A stretch of 64,000 nt of DNA from Lampris incognitus (GCF_029633865.1 NC_079221.1:2720437-2784436); one strand, 5' to 3'; shown: positions 1 through 19,400, counted from the first letter of the stretch. Notes: generated from the letters alone by a model not told the origin. Program-made: numbers and translations.

Positions 1-785
1 AGTGCACAAAAAAAACCAAAAACAAATGAAATGGGCACACTTTTAAAGCATTTATTTGAACAGAAATGTGACTTGAGTGAAATATCTTGAGCCGCCTGTT
101 CCGCCTGGCGGCGTGTGCAGTCTTCATGGCCGAGCCCTTGACTGCTCCTTCAGCGAGAAGTATTAGGAAGGGAAAGTTCATGTGCATTTTTGATGGATTG
201 TGCATGTCTTGCCTTCCTCTGTATGGATGGAGAGCCTGTTTGAAGGTCAGTGATTCTCTTCTGGGAGAGTCTTCCCTCTCTCCATGTCCCATCCTGGGAG
301 GACTACCTCCACCCTCCCTGTACTTTTCAAGAGCTTCTAGGATGACTGGGCTGGTCGACCTTGACTCCTTGCAGAGATGAATCTGTTTGAAGACACCCCC
401 CTCCCCCCCCGGCCGCCCCCAACTCTGTCTCAAGGAACTCATGACGAACAAAGATAAGGAAGTCCTCTATTCAGGCTGGTTGCCCACCGCCCCGCCCCGC
501 CCCCCCCCCCGCCCCCTCTTTCATGTAAAATATCCGATTTTCCCAGTCTCGCCCAGGCCGTGGCGCTGGCGCTTCACGTATAGTCGTTTGGAGTGTCGAT
601 GGGAGCCACGCGTGCGTGCCAATACTCAGCTGTGTTTGAACAGGTCCTCTTCTGCTTGGGAGCTGCGCTCGCAGGCCGAGTCAGAGCTCACAGTGACGTA
701 GTTAACAGGCGGTCCTTTCCCCAAACTCTGTTACATCCTCTCCATGTTTGCGTTGAGGAGAGGGGTCAGTCTGTAAAATGAGTTG

Positions 786-819
<34 letters not shown>

Positions 820-1050
820 CATTGTGGGAGCGTGTATGTCAGGAGAGAGGGGTTGAACAAGCGCTGAGTGGATCTAGAGAAGTGGCAGGTGCATTATTGC
901 ATCAGGCCCTCCCTTGCTTGACACATGTGTGTGTCCCTAATCTCCTTGTGTGATATGACAAAGCTGTTGGGAGCGTAGGCCGGATCACCTCCTGTCTGCT
1001 GTGACATACACACACACCCCAACCCCCTCATCGCTTGTCCAAACACACAC
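1..1050. other. Intergenic DNA, no gene recognised
   Basis: I find no coding similarity on either strand. The stretch holds C-rich homopolymers near 400-510 and a short (TG)n tract at about 789-818. Open frames here are short and use unremarkable codons, and none resembles a known protein. It lies downstream of nr4a2. Confidence 0.6.
789..818. repeat. (TG)n microsatellite
   Basis: Perfect TG dinucleotide run of about 15 units in intergenic DNA. Confidence 0.9.
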
Positions 1051-1052
1051 AT

Positions 1053-1318
1053 GCGGGGCGGCATGGCTCAGAAGCTAGAGCGGGTTGTCTAGTTATCGGA
1101 AGGTTGCTGGTTCGATCCCCAGCTCCTGCGGAGAGTGTGTCAAAGTGTCCTTGAGCAAGAAACGGAACCCTTAACTGCTCCTGATGAGCAGGTTGGCACC
1201 TCTCATGGCAGCCTCCACCATCAGTGTGTGAGTGTGTGTGAATGGGAGGATGTGAGACGCACACTGTAAAGCACTTTGAGTGGTCGGTAGACTAGAAAAG
1301 CGCTGTATAAATGCAGTC

Positions 1319-1322
<4 letters not shown>
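1053..1322 (+). mobile_element. tRNA-derived SINE, family B
   Basis: The head carries a Pol III B-box-like motif (GGTTCGATCCCC near 1110) preceded by a degenerate A-box region (GGCTCAGAAGCTAGAGCGGG). The body reads GTGTCCTTGAGCAAG, and the tail ends in AAAGCGCTGTATAAATGCAG at about 1300-1318. Two more copies with the same head, body and tail lie at 34986 (interrupted) and 47325, which shows this is a dispersed repeat. It runs straight into a (CA)n tract at its 3' end, a common result of SINE tail expansion. I do not assign a database family name. Confidence 0.85.

Positions 1323-1376
<54 letters not shown>
1322..1376. repeat. (CA)n microsatellite
   Basis: About 26 uninterrupted CA units directly after the SINE tail, followed by a short CAT run. 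Confidence 0.95.
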
Positions 1377-1377
<1 letters not shown>

Positions 1378-1399
1378 CATCATCATGTCCATGTCCCTT

Positions 1400-2439
1400 T
1401 GACCCTTGGTCCTCACCGGGGACTTACTCTGGGTTATCCACTGGGGAGCTCTGCCCACTGGCTCCGTCTCTGTAGGCGGAAACTTGTATGTGCATCTAAC
1501 ACAACATGCATCAATTGTGTTTGCACATGAAAACCACTTTCAAACACACATACAGACCCACAAAAACACACACGCACACCTACACACATGTACAGCAGCA
1601 ATCAACACAGCACGGGACACGCCGCCCATCCAGCATGTGTGCACGTCGTCTTTAAGTCGTTGAGTCTCAAGCCCGCCTAGCGGGGTCGAGTCAGGGTGGA
1701 GAAGGCGGCGGTACGAGATGTGCCGCGGTTGCAAAGCTGCGTTTGATGAAACGTGCGTGGGCCCCCCGTGGGGTCGATTACTTTAAACCACGCTCTTTTA
1801 CGTTCTAATCCTGCCTGATTTGATCTGTTGTGGAATTCAGCTGTTGGGAAACTCCACGGCAGACACACGCCGAGGCGAAGGGCTGCACGGCTCCGCCACT
1901 TGCAGGCCCCGGCTTGCATGAAGTGCTCGCCTCTCCTCCCTCTGCTTGTGTTATTATCTGTGGATCACACCGAGGGAGGCCTGGGGCCCGCTGCTCATTA
2001 TAATTGGTTTTCTGCTTGAACTTTCAGAAACTGTCACATCAAAACAAACTAAAATATTTCCTCAGTTTTCTCACATTTTTTCGCTATAGGCCTTGAATTC
2101 AAGAAAAACCAGTTGACGAAGTTTACTTGGAGTCGGGGCTTGTTCTTCTTTCCATGGAGCGTGAATAACTTCAGCTGCACCCTGCTAATACACAGACTGA
2201 CGGTGAAAGCTGAGAAATGGTGTAATTTACATGTAATTCTGCAGAGGTCGTGTACCCCTCTCATGCATGTTTTGCCCCAATAAGGGCCGCTTTGCAGCTC
2301 AGCCTCCCCGGCTGAACGAAGCGGGTGGCAAACAAGGTGGGATGCAAAATGTCAGCCATAACATGGCAACAGAGGTACTGTGAAATGGAGCAAAGAATAG
2401 AGGCTCACGTCCAAGTTCCAAAAATACCCCCACATATTT

Positions 2440-2483
<44 letters not shown>

Positions 2484-5345
2484 TCTCCCTCTCTTTCTCA
2501 CTCCCCCTCACTTCTCGCTCTTCTTCTCTCTGTAGACACGTATGCACATTATTTGGCTTAAAGACACGAACAGATTACATGTGCATGGTCGTGTTGTGTC
2601 TCTCTTCACGTGGAGCTGTAGCACAAACCGTAGCACGGGACGAGGGCGAATTCACGTTGGAGCCGAGCCCGGTGCATTTGAGCATGTTGACATTTCGTGC
2701 AGTGACATCAGAGGGAGGCGTAGTTTGTACCCCTGCATTCAATCAAATTGTCACAAGGTGAGGTGTAAATTCCGTGGACCTTTTTTTTTTTTTAAAGTCT
2801 GCACATCACACAAAAAACAGGTCACAGTCGACATAGTTTTTAACAGCTTGGAGCAGAATTTCTAACCACTCCGGAGAATAATGTCCTACCCGTGTGACGT
2901 GTGGTGTGAGGGTAACGTTATGTAGATGAGATTTGTCTGGGCATTATCTGCTTGGTGATACCTCGCATGCATCGTAAAACGTGCTCGTGTCTAATGTGCG
3001 CTTTAAGAGCTGGTTCCCTGGTCTCCTGCAGCCTCGCCTCACAGACCCACTGCATCATCGGAGCTCATACAAGTCAGTGCTCCCCAAGCCAGACCGAGGT
3101 GTTTCTCCCCACTCAGAAACACACACTCTGCATCCCACCCCTTCCTTCTCAATATGTCCTCTGCTACCATCAGCCCGTTTTTTCTACTCCGGTAAGCAGC
3201 GAGCAGCGGCTTCATTAAAACCAACTGAATCGGAAACATGTCTGCCTGAGGAAACGTTAACTCTTCCTATGAAGGAAATTTCCGATTTCATTTTGTCAAT
3301 AAGGTCAAAGGACTCAGCCAACGGGTTCAATACCGATGCACGTTGGGTCCGTAAGCCTGTAAACAGTGGGGCTGCTTTACCGAGACATCCAGCATGTGCG
3401 AGTTCACTTGTTTTTCAGTTTCCCTCCTGTGTATGATCTCCGTATGGTTTGCAGAAACCACTCTGCAGATGAATGCCCTGTCGACTGCACTGCATTATTA
3501 ATTTCTGGTGGTTAGCAAAATTGTGCCCCGGTACAATAAATGCATTAATGGATTTTGCCGTGCTGACCAAACTTGAAACAATAATTGAATGACACCCATC
3601 AGAAATCAATGTGCAATAACAGGCTGTGTACGCAGCTGTTTAATATGAAGTAAATATTTATGAGTGATCTGACTAACCATCAAGTCCAGTCAATCTTCTT
3701 TGAAAGGATCTTTGCGAGTGATTAACCTCGTTTTACTGGTGCTGTCTGGCTTTGTAATGGCCATTAGAGCCGAGGAGGAGTGAGGCCTTGATTTTTTTTC
3801 CTGGTCCTCATCATTCACAGCTTGTCGCGTCCCTTCATCCTTCATACATGGCTGCTGAATTGATTGTCTGTTTAGTCCTATGAATGATAAAGCTGCTCAG
3901 GGCCACGGGCTGAGAGAGACAGACGGGGGCCTCCTTCTCTCTCTACGCCAGGTGGGATGCTAGTCTGCATTTGTACGTCACTCATCCCACGATCACGAGC
4001 ATTTCAGTGCAACAACACACATGAAAAAGGCCCGCAGCTGGATAGCTGCAGATACTCTTATCCGCTCGCTATTGGCCAGTGCTCCTGCTAGCCAGGATTC
4101 ACGGGATTAGCAGTTGGGTCACACGAGTCAGAGCAGCGAACTGGAGAACTGAAGCGAAAGGTGCAAACTTTGCACCTTTACGGTGAAGATGTTGGATTAG
4201 ATGGAGACCAATAGATGGAGACCAATGCAGTTTAAAATAAGTAAGAATCTCTGATGATACAGCAGAAATATATATCACTTCAGAGAGATTATGCATTAGA
4301 AAATGCTGAGACAATAATAATTTTGAGAAAAAGTTAGCGTGGCTAACAGACCGCACCTCCTTATGTTTACAGGGAGTGATGTGGAACATTTTCACTTTGA
4401 GAAAAACAGGTTTGAAATGAATAAGCGACGTGTTCTGGCATCTTTTACATAAAATTCTGCCCACAGATCTGCTTTAAGCGTCTTTGCCCACAAACTGAGC
4501 TTTTAATAAGATTGTCATTAAGATTCTCATAAGGATGTTCTGATCATAGGGGCCAATAAATCAAGACTATGAGCGACATTACAAACATGTTTGCTAGACA
4601 CCTCTAATAAAATTCATACAAGAGAGAGAAAGGTTATTGCCTTAATTCCCCCGCAGCTTGTTTTCCTTTTTGTGATCATGGCATTTGTAAAACAGAACTT
4701 CTTCGTAGCCAAATGACCTTAAAGAAAGCATTTCTACTACTGCAGATGGAGAATAAACATGCAATAAATGAATAGGTTTACCCCGGCCGTGTAGTAGTCC
4801 GCGCCACAAGTCTGTTGTCCAGCCTGCACACTGCACCTCTGGTAAAAACTCCACATTTCCCTCCGCACCGTCACAGCCGCAGGTGTGATGTGAGCGGCGG
4901 CCAGCTTTTCTTTTAAAACGTGCACCACGACTTCAGACGCAGTGCAGGTGAGGGGTCAAGTGCTTTCCCGCCCTTATAACTAGAGCTCATATGAAGGGAA
5001 AGTCCAGGTCTCCCAACTTCAGTACTTTGCTCGGTGTCCTTCAGTCCACGATAATTCGTAGGTGACATTGTTCATGCAGGAACCCTAAGTCCTCACATCA
5101 TAGAAAGAAATCCCCAGACAGGTGGTGGCGTTTCATGTCCCCTCCCGACAGGCAGTGTTCACTACCTACGGCTTTGTACAAAGCAGCCCATGAGAGCTTG
5201 GTCCCAATGCATTGCAACCCCACGTCAAGCATGCAGCCCGGTGTAGCCCTGCAGCCAATTCATGCACATGAAGGTGTGCATATACATGGCTGTGCACATA
5301 TGCTGCACACTGGTAATTTACGTATCGGGTTGAATTGTTGCTGCT
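1400..5345. other. Intergenic DNA downstream of nr4a2
   Basis: No exon-like block or recognised protein similarity on either strand. A (CA)n run is present at 2432-2479 and a T-run at 2781-2794. The single-copy, moderately AT-rich segments around 3450-3720 and 4480-4640 could hold conserved noncoding elements, but that cannot be judged without an alignment. Confidence 0.5.
2432..2479. repeat. (CA)n microsatellite
   Basis: About 24 CA units, followed by a pyrimidine-rich CTCTCCCTC tract. Confidence 0.9.
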
Positions 5346-5348
5346 AGT

Positions 5349-5349
<1 letters not shown>

Positions 5350-5384
<35 letters not shown>
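5350..5384. repeat. (TG)n microsatellite
   Basis: About 17 TG units in intergenic DNA. Confidence 0.9.
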
Positions 5385-5385
<1 letters not shown>

Positions 5386-6019
5386 GAGGGGGAGTATCTA
5401 ACGGTGGCACTGTAATCGTCAACCAGTACTCTAAGCTAGCTTGATGCAACCTTATAATTTGTAGCCTCCCTGAGCAGCCCATGTTCCCTTCCTGTGGTGG
5501 TCTCTGACGTCACTCCAGAGTGTCTTTCTCTTGCGTGTTGGCCAAAGGGCGCCTGGCAGTTCCTGCGCAGTGTAGCTCCGAGTCCTCTTCGTCATCTTCA
5601 GGCCCTTCTGAAGCCCTCGTCAGAGCTAACGTAGAACCCTCTACTGGTTTTAAACGTGTGTGTGTGTGTGGTGATGGTGGGGGGGGGGGCACAAGACCCT
5701 AATGAATCTTGATTCATTTATCCCCTTTCATCGCGCGCAAACACTGACAGGCGTCTTAACTACACGTGTCATACTTGATTGTGTAGATAAAGACTTGCTC
5801 AGATCCTCACCGCAGCTTGAGTCAACACAACGAACTTGTGACATGGCGGAGCGGAGCCCCCCCTCCCCCTCCTCCCCCCCAGCAGATCTGCTAAATGTCA
5901 CCAAACCGGTTCTGAACGTAATCCCGACTTGCCTCAGAATTAGCGGTTTGCAGCGCCCATCTAATTATTCCGACAACGTATCGCCTACCGCCAACATCTC
6001 TCACAAGCACTCGTTGTCT

Positions 6020-6110
6020 TCACGGTGACGCGCCTGGGACCGCGGCACATACGTCCTCCGAGGTGTGCGTCACTTCCGGTCTGGATCCAGGTAACGCAGA
6101 GGCGCGGTGA
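6020..6110 (+). promoter_or_regulatory. CpG-rich ETS-site block, possible promoter
   Basis: The stretch is CpG-rich and contains a strong ETS-type core, CACTTCCGGT, at about 6070. It is followed 12 bases later by a splice-donor-like CCAG|GTAACG at 6088-6097. This resembles the 5' end of a noncoding first exon, but no downstream exon is recognised. This is an inference from motifs only. Confidence 0.2.
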
Positions 6111-6474
6111 CAGCGGCGCTGCGGCGGAGCGAAGGCAGCAATTACCCCGTCACCACAACTTAGACGTCTCTTTTCTTCTTCTCTTCTTCTGGTTCCTCTT
6201 CTTCTTTTGTTTTGTTATAAAAGTAGGTTATGGCGGAAGTTTTCAACGTCTTCAGGTATCATTTAAAACGTGTTTAGAATTACGGCTCCGAGCGGTGAAT
6301 GAGGTTTGCGCAACTTTTACGCAGCCTGTGATTTTATTTTATTCTATTTTATTTTATTTTTAACGCACGGCAGCAGAAATGTATACGGAGGATATGCGAC
6401 GCCCTGCAGCAGCAGCCACCGTAGACTTCCTATTAAACAAACAAACACAATCTGGTTTGTTCAGTCTGGTAAGA

Positions 6475-6540
6475 CTGCCTCTCACTACACCAGCCGGGCC
6501 GCTTACACCAGCCTGCCCGGCTGGTGTAGTGAGGGGCAGG
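6475..6540. repeat. Hairpin inverted repeat at head of 60-bp array
   Basis: The left arm at 6475-6498 (ends CACTACACCAGCCGGG) is the reverse complement of the start of the first 60-bp repeat unit (about 6515-6540), with one mismatch over about 25 bases. The loop is about 17 bases. A single-stranded hairpin could form here. Confidence 0.8.
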
Positions 6541-6815
6541 ATCGGCACTGTAGGCCAGGTACTGCAGCGGGGCGGCCCGGCTGGTGTAGTGAGGGGCAGG
6601 ATCCGTACTGTAGGCCAGGTACTGCAGCGGGGCGGCCCGGCTGGTGTAGTGAGAGGCAGGATCGGTACTGTAGGCCAGGTACTGCAGCGGGGCGGCCCGG
6701 CTGGTGTAGTGAGAGGCAGGATCGGTACTGTAGGCCAGGTACTGCAGCGGGGCGGCCCGGCTGGTGTAGTGAGAGGCAGGATCGGTACTGTAGGCCAGGT
6801 ACTGCAGCGGAGCGG
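6515..6815. repeat. 60-bp GC-rich tandem repeat, five copies
   Basis: Five nearly identical 60-bp units, each beginning GCCCGGCTGGTGTAGTGAG and ending ACTGCAGCGGGGCG. Units 3 to 5 are identical over most of their length, while units 1 and 2 carry GGGG in place of GAGA and a few other changes. Because 60 is a multiple of three, reading frames stay open through the array on both strands; these are repeat artefacts, not genes. The array decays into short GCGGAGCGG / GCGGC runs to about 6840. Confidence 0.95.
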
Positions 6816-7049
6816 AGCGGCGCGGCGCGGCGCGGCGCGGGCAGCAGCCCGGTGGAAACTAGCAGCCAGCCCGGGCTTTTCCATGCAAACTCTTCATGCA
6901 CGCTTTTGTTTTGCCGCTGCGCTCTCCCTCAGAAAACGTTTAAATGCCCGTTGTTGTTTCCTGTGCGGGTTATTTGCTGTTTGGTGGGTCCTCTGTCATT
7001 TGTGGGACGTTAATGTTATAGATTTGGTGTTGCTAACATTATACTGAAT

Positions 7050-7714
7050 TTAAGTGAAATTTAAAAAATAACAAAAAAGCACACATTACATTATATCTTC
7101 CCGCTGGAAAAAAATCGGAAAGTTAGATTTTTTAACACTAAACAGCAGCAAACTCACAGCACGTGCCCATATTCTCATTTATATAAAACTGGGGGGGGAA
7201 TTAAATGATAATTAAAAAAAACATTTAAATTTTAACGAAAATGGTTTAATCTGAGTAACTGCGAAGATTAAAACAAATACAATGTTGTGTACAGTTTCCC
7301 CACAGAGCGGAGAGAAATGGTTTTGGTGCAAAATAAAACACGTCTCAGAGAGCGGAATTACCGCCGGGCCTTCTGGTCCTGGTTCTGGTTTGGTTCTGCT
7401 TTGGTTTTGGTTTGGTTTTGTTGTTGTTTGCATGGAAATGATGTTTTGCTAGAATAAACGGTTTGCTCGTAGTTGCGTGAGACTCGACCGTATCTTGTTA
7501 AAAAGCTGCAATTAACCGCCACAATTTTACATCATTTTAAGTTGGAAATAAATTAAGATAGAGCTGTCAGTCACGACTCAGCTGATATGATGCGCTCGCT
7601 CTCTCTCCCGCTCTCTTGTCTCCGTCTCTCTCCGGTGGTTGGGGTGAGAGGGAGGGAGGGGGGGAGAGAGGGGGAGAGCCTGCAGAATAAGGCCATCGCA
7701 GAGAAGCTGTGTAG
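7050..7714. other. AT-rich intergenic DNA beyond nr4a2 3' end
   Basis: No coding similarity seen. A purine/pyrimidine-biased CTCTCTC...GGGAGAGAGGGGGAGAG stretch lies at about 7595-7680. Confidence 0.5.
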
Positions 7715-8941
7715 CAGAGGGGTGCACTTCACAGTTTTATTGTAAACATGAAATAGTTCTTGTTGTCCGGACGTGCTGGGTTCGGCAGCAGGAAGGTGGT
7801 CGCGGTGAGGCGGCCCACCGTGGCCCGGTCGTGGTCCTTCATCTGAAAGGATGGGCCGTCGGATGAGAGGAACTACACTACACACGTCCAGAAGACAGGA
7901 CACACGCACACACACGCACACACACACACGCACAGACACACACAACGTGCCGGGCGGGAAACCGGATGGCGTGACGTGTCGAGGTTGCACCATGCGTAAT
8001 AATGGATGTGGCTTGTGGCAAGAGAAATAATAAATATAATATAATATATATATATATATGTATATAGAAACGTTTATATTCAACAGCAACGATACTTACA
8101 ACACATACAAACAAGGAATGTGTGACAGTTGTACAAACAGCACGAGGCGCGCCGGGACCAGGGGTCCGTATCAAGTCTAGCAGACTACCTAGTGTCCGGT
8201 AACGGGAGGTGTGCGGACGTCACCTCGGCCAGTGCCCTAGAAGACCTACAACATCATGCGCTGTCCTCCTCCTCCTCCGGATGCGCTCGAACCCGCGACC
8301 TGACGAACACGCAGGCACGAGGCATCGAAACCCAACACACTTAGAAAACAAACGTGGTGTTTCATTGTAACAAACTTTATACACGTGTTATAAATCGATG
8401 CGGCGGTCGCACCGGGTAATCTATCGTCATGTACAGTATGCGTATATATATATATATATATATTTATATTTATTTATAGATGGAATATATTACATCTGAC
8501 TGGCCCGCCTGCCTGCCGCGTGGAGATGGGACTCTTAACTTAACACACGTGGTGGCCGCAGCACCGGACTAGATCTGTTGACAGAAGTCCACCGGAGAGA
8601 GAAAGACCCCCAGCCCCCCCCTGCCCCCCCCCCCCCCGCCATGACTGTCGGTTCTCACGCCAATCATTTCAAAGAACTTTAACGTAAAAAACCCCGGATG
8701 AGACCCGCTTCTTGCTTCCTCTTTCTTTTGTTGTTTTAATCCCCGCGGATCCTTACTGGCGCGAGGCTGGTGGTGTTCTAGAACGGCCCACGCGGAGCGG
8801 GCAGGTGCGCAATCTAGACCTCCCCGCGCCGCTGACCCGGACACAGTCTCTCTCTGGAAGAAAACGTCCCGCGAGCTTGTCCCGCGCCGCGAGGCTGTCC
8901 CGCGCCGCGCCGCGTGCCGCCGCGGCCGCGCCGCCGCGCGC
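7715..8941 (-). other. nr4a2: Probable nr4a2 3' UTR
   Basis: This lies directly downstream, on the minus strand, of the nr4a2 stop codon at 8942-8944. Candidate minus-strand AATAAA poly(A) signals are present at 7736-7741 and 8469-8474. The AU-rich part around 8025-8065 includes an ATTTA pentamer, in keeping with the unstable mRNAs of immediate-early NR4A genes. The distal limit is an estimate. Confidence 0.55.
7736..7741 (-). terminator. Candidate poly(A) signal AATAAA for nr4a2
   Basis: Minus-strand AATAAA, about 1.2 kb past the stop codon, a typical 3' UTR length for this gene. An alternative signal is at 8469-8474. Confidence 0.4.
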
Positions 8942-15022
<6,081 letters not shown>

Positions 15023-15024
15023 GG

Positions 15025-15857
15025 CTGCAAACCAAGAGGGCACAGCTCTCAGAATTACAAACAAACCGTCTCCGGCTCACAGCTCTCTACACAGCAATCC
15101 GAACACACGCTAGTGGACTACGGCAACACGTTACGTGCACGGCAACACTTTCTCCAACACACGGCAACAACAACGGCAAGTCTTCACAGTGTGTTTATGG
15201 ACCATCTGCGACCCCCACCTCACTTCTTCTGACAGCTCTTCGGCGACACGTGGAAACGGTGACTGTCGACAGTTGTGCGGGGTCAGGGTTCGAGGAGGCG
15301 GCTCGGCTGTGGAATCTTGCCCTGAGAAGACAGACAGATTTGGGGTTTAGTGATTTGCATAAGGAAGCGAGGCGTCAAAGTGTTCATCGGCACGATGTGT
15401 TGGGGCAAGTGCGCGCGGAGGGCAATTACACCGACGCGGCGCAATTACGCACGAAATTACGCAAAGCTTCGTAAAAACACCACCCGAACAACCCATCCCA
15501 CGTTCGTGCTGTTTTAACGTCACGCCTGGCGAATGGTGGCGGCGTCCACAATTAAGCAAACTTGACGGCACGTGTCTGCAAATAGCGGTAGCAATGCCGC
15601 GTGATCTAAACAGATGTGCGCGGGACAGCCGCGTGCAGCGCAGACAAGGGTCGGATTAATCCAGCCGGACTGGCACAGATCCGGACCAGGCGCACCCAAC
15701 TAAAGAAAGAAGAAGAAAACAACTCAGACAGACGCCGCACACCACCTCGGCGGACAGACAGGTCAACACAAGCCCGCCTTACCTCTCTCACATCAGAACC
15801 GTGGGTTTGAATCCATGCAGCAGGCGTGCACACAGTAACCATCAGTCGCTGTCAAAC

Positions 15858-15890
<33 letters not shown>

Positions 15891-16200
15891 CTCCAGATCA
15901 CGAGGGTGGCTACCCAGAGACGAGGCGAGATGCGGGGTTCCGGGCACCGCGCGCGGCACAGGCATCGACTAGCCAGTCTGGCCAATGTGGCTTTGTTTAT
16001 GTGAGCTCCGGATACCACGGCCCACGTGTTTCTCACTCACACGTCATCCGCGTAGCCGCTGACTCGCACCAATCCGCTGCGCAACACGCTGCAGCCCCAC
16101 TTTCTAGTTTCTGCAGAGTGTGCTCCCGGTGCCGGACCTCAGCGCTGCTTGGGCCACCATAGAGCAATTAGACGACATATGACGTTAATTAGAAAATAAA
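15025..16200 (-). promoter_or_regulatory. nr4a2 5' UTR exons and promoter region (unresolved)
   Basis: GC-rich, CpG-containing DNA upstream of the first coding exon. No 5' UTR exon can be fixed from sequence alone. Motifs include a minus-strand TGACGT at 16041-16046, a TGACGTTA CRE-like site at 16180-16187 and a CACGTG E-box at 16023-16028. NR4A genes are known cAMP/CREB-responsive immediate-early genes, so the CRE-like sites fit, but short motifs are weak evidence. Confidence 0.4.
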
Positions 16201-16433
16201 AAAATAAAAAGCAAGAGAGACACACCAGAGACAACACGGTGCGTCTCTAATCGATACGTATCAGTGGCAGCTCATGTTCACCGGGGTTATTATGCCTGAA
16301 GAGGTGGTCTGCACAAGCAGGTGGTCAGGTAACCCAACATGCAGAGCATCATAGCCACGCTATAATGCAGAGCTTCATAGCCACGCTATAATGCTCTGCT
16401 GAAGAACGTGACGTGGGCCTTTTTTGTTCTTAT

Positions 16434-19400
16434 CTACTGCAGTATGAGCCCTTTTTATTTTGCTCTATTGCAGTATGAGCCCTTTTTATTTTGCTCTACT
16501 GCACTATGAGCCCTTTTTATTTTGCTCTATTGCAGTATGAGCTCTTTTTATTTTGCTCTACTGCAGTATGAGCTCTTTTTATTTTGCTCTATTGCAGTAT
16601 GAGCCCTTTTTATTTTGCTCTATTGCAGTATGAGCTCTTTTTATTTTGCTCTACTGCAGTATGAGCCCTTTTTATTTTGCTCTATTGCAGTATGAGCTCT
16701 TTTTATTTTGCTCTACTGCAGTATGAGCTCTTTTTATTTTGCTCTATTGCAGTATGAGCTCTTTTTATTTTGCTCTACTGCAGTATGAGCCCTTTTTATT
16801 TTGCTCTACTGCAGTATGAGCCCTTTTTATTTTGCTCTACTGCAGTATGAGCCCTTTTTATTTTGCTCTATTGCAGTATGAGCCCTTTTTATTTTGCTCT
16901 ATTGCAGTATGAGCCCTTTTTATTTTGCTCTACTGCAGTATGAGCCCTTTTTATTTTGCTCTACTGCAGTATGAGCCCTTTTTATTTTGCTCTATTGCAG
17001 TATGAGCTCTTTTTATTTTGCTCTACTGCAGTATGAGCTCTTTTTATTTTGCTCTATTGCAGTATGAGCCCTTTTTATTTTGCTCTATTGCAGTATGAGC
17101 TCTTTTTATTTTGCTCTATTGCAGTATGAGCTCTTTTTATTTTGCTCTATTGCAGTATGAGCCCTTTTTATTTTGCTCTACTGCATTATGAGCCCTTTTT
17201 GTTTTGCTCTATTGCAGTATGAGCCCTTTTTATTTTGCTCTGCTGCAGTATGAGCCCTTTTTATTTTGCTCTATTGCAGTATGAGCCCTTTTTATTTTGC
17301 TCTATTGCAGTATGAGCCCTTTTTATTTTGCTCTATTGCAGTATGAGCCCTTTTTATTTTGCTCTATTGCAGTATGAGCTCTTTTTATTTTGCTCTACTG
17401 CAGTATGAGCTCTTTTTATTTTGCTCTATTGCAGTATGAGCCCTTTTTATTTTGCTCTATTGCAGTATGAGCTCTTTTTATTTTGCTCTATTGCAGTATG
17501 AGCTCTTTTTATTTTGCTCTATTGCAGTATGAGCCCTTTTTATTTTGCTCTACTGCATTATGAGCCCTTTTTGTTTTGCTCTATTGCAGTATGAGCCCTT
17601 TTTATTTTGCTCTGCTGCAGTATGAGCCCTTTTTATTTTGCTCTATTGCAGTATGAGCCCTTTTTATTTTGCTCTATTGCAGTATGAGCTCTTTTTATTT
17701 TGCTCTACTGCAGTATGAGCTCTTTTTATTTTGCTCTATTGCAGTATGAGCCCTTTTTATTTTGCTCTATTGCAGTATGAGCTCTTTTTATTTTGCTCTA
17801 TTGCAGTATGAGCTCTTTTTATTTTGCTCTATTGCAGTATGAGCCCTTTTTATTTTGCTCTACTGCATTATGAGCCCTTTTTGTTTTGCTCTATTGCAGT
17901 ATGAGCCCTTTTTATTTTGCTCTATTGCAGTATGAGCCCTTTTTATTTTGCTCTATTGCAGTATGAGCCCTTTTTATTTTGCTCTATTGCAGTATGAGCC
18001 CTTTTTATTTTGCTCTATTGCATTATGAGCCCTTTTTATTTTGCTCTATTGCAGTATGAGCCCTTTTTATTTTGCTCTATTGCAGTATGAGCTCTTTTTA
18101 TTTTGCTCTATTGCATTATGAGCCCTTTTTATTTTGCTCTATTGCAGTATGAGCTCTTTTTATTTTGCTCTATTGCAGTATGAGCCCTTTTTATTTTGCT
18201 CTATTGCAGTATGAGCTCTTTTTATTTTGCTCTACTGCAGTATGAGCCCTTTTTATTTTGCTCTACTGCAGTATGAGCTCTTTTTATTTTGCTCTATTGC
18301 AGTATGAGCCCTTTTTATTTTGCTCTACTGCAGTATGAGCCCTTTTTATTTTGCTCTATTGCAGTATGAGCCCTTTTTATTTTGCTCTACTGCATTATGA
18401 GCCCTTTTTGTTTTGCTCTATTGCAGTATGAGCCCTTTTTATTTTGCTCTGCTGCAGTATGAGCTCTTTTTATTTTGCTCTATTGCAGTATGAGCTCTTT
18501 TTATTTTGCTCTATTGCAGTATGAGCCCTTTTTATTTTGCTCTATTGCAGTAGGAGCCCTTTTTATTTTGCTCTACTGCACTATGAGCCCTTTTTATTTT
18601 GCTCTATTGCAGTATGAGCTCTTTTTATTTTGCTCTATTGCAGTATGAGCCCTTTTTATTTTGCTCTATTGCAGTATGAGCTCTTTTTATTTTGCTCTAT
18701 TGCAGTATGAGCTCTTTTTATTTTGCTCTATTGCAGTATGAGCTCTTTTTATTTTGCTCTATTGCAGTATGAGCTCTTTTTATTTTGCTCTACTGCACTA
18801 TGAGCCCTTTTTATTTTGCTCTATTGCAGTATGAGCTCTTTTTATTTTGCTCTATTGCAGTATGAGCTCTTTTTATTTTGCTCTATTGCAGTATGAGCTC
18901 TTTTTATTTTGCTCTGCTGCAGTATGAGCTCTTTTTATTTTGCTCTATTGCAGTATGAGCTCTTTTTATTTTGCTCTACTGCAGTATGAGCTCTTTTTAT
19001 TTTGCTCTGCTGCAGTATGAGCTCTTTTTATTTTGCTCTGCTGCAGTATGAGCTCTTTTTATTTTGCTCTATTGCAGTATGAGCTCTTTTTATTTTGCTC
19101 TATTGCAGTATGAGCCCTTTTTATTTTGCTCTATTGCAGTATGAGCCCTTTTTATTTTGCTCTATTGCAGTATGAGCCCTTTTTATTTTGCTCTATTGCA
19201 TTATGAGCCCTTTTTATTTTGCTCTATTGCAGTATGAGCCCTTTTTATTTTGCTCTATTGCAGTATGAGCCCTTTTTATTTTGCTCTATTGCAGTATGAG
19301 CCCTTTTTATTTTGCTCTATTGCATTATGAGCCCTTTTTATTTTGCTCTATTGCAGTATGAGCTCTTTTTATTTTGCTCTACTGCAGTATGAGCCCTTTT

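Noticed and set aside
6306-7047. Long open frames of 170-235 codons on both strands through 6.3-7.0 kb
   Set aside because: They run through a 60-bp tandem repeat, a multiple of three, so openness is a repeat artefact. The flanks have no protein similarity.
15606-15842. Coding exon upstream of nr4a2
   Set aside because: There is no similarity on either strand. It fits GC-rich 5' UTR/promoter DNA better.
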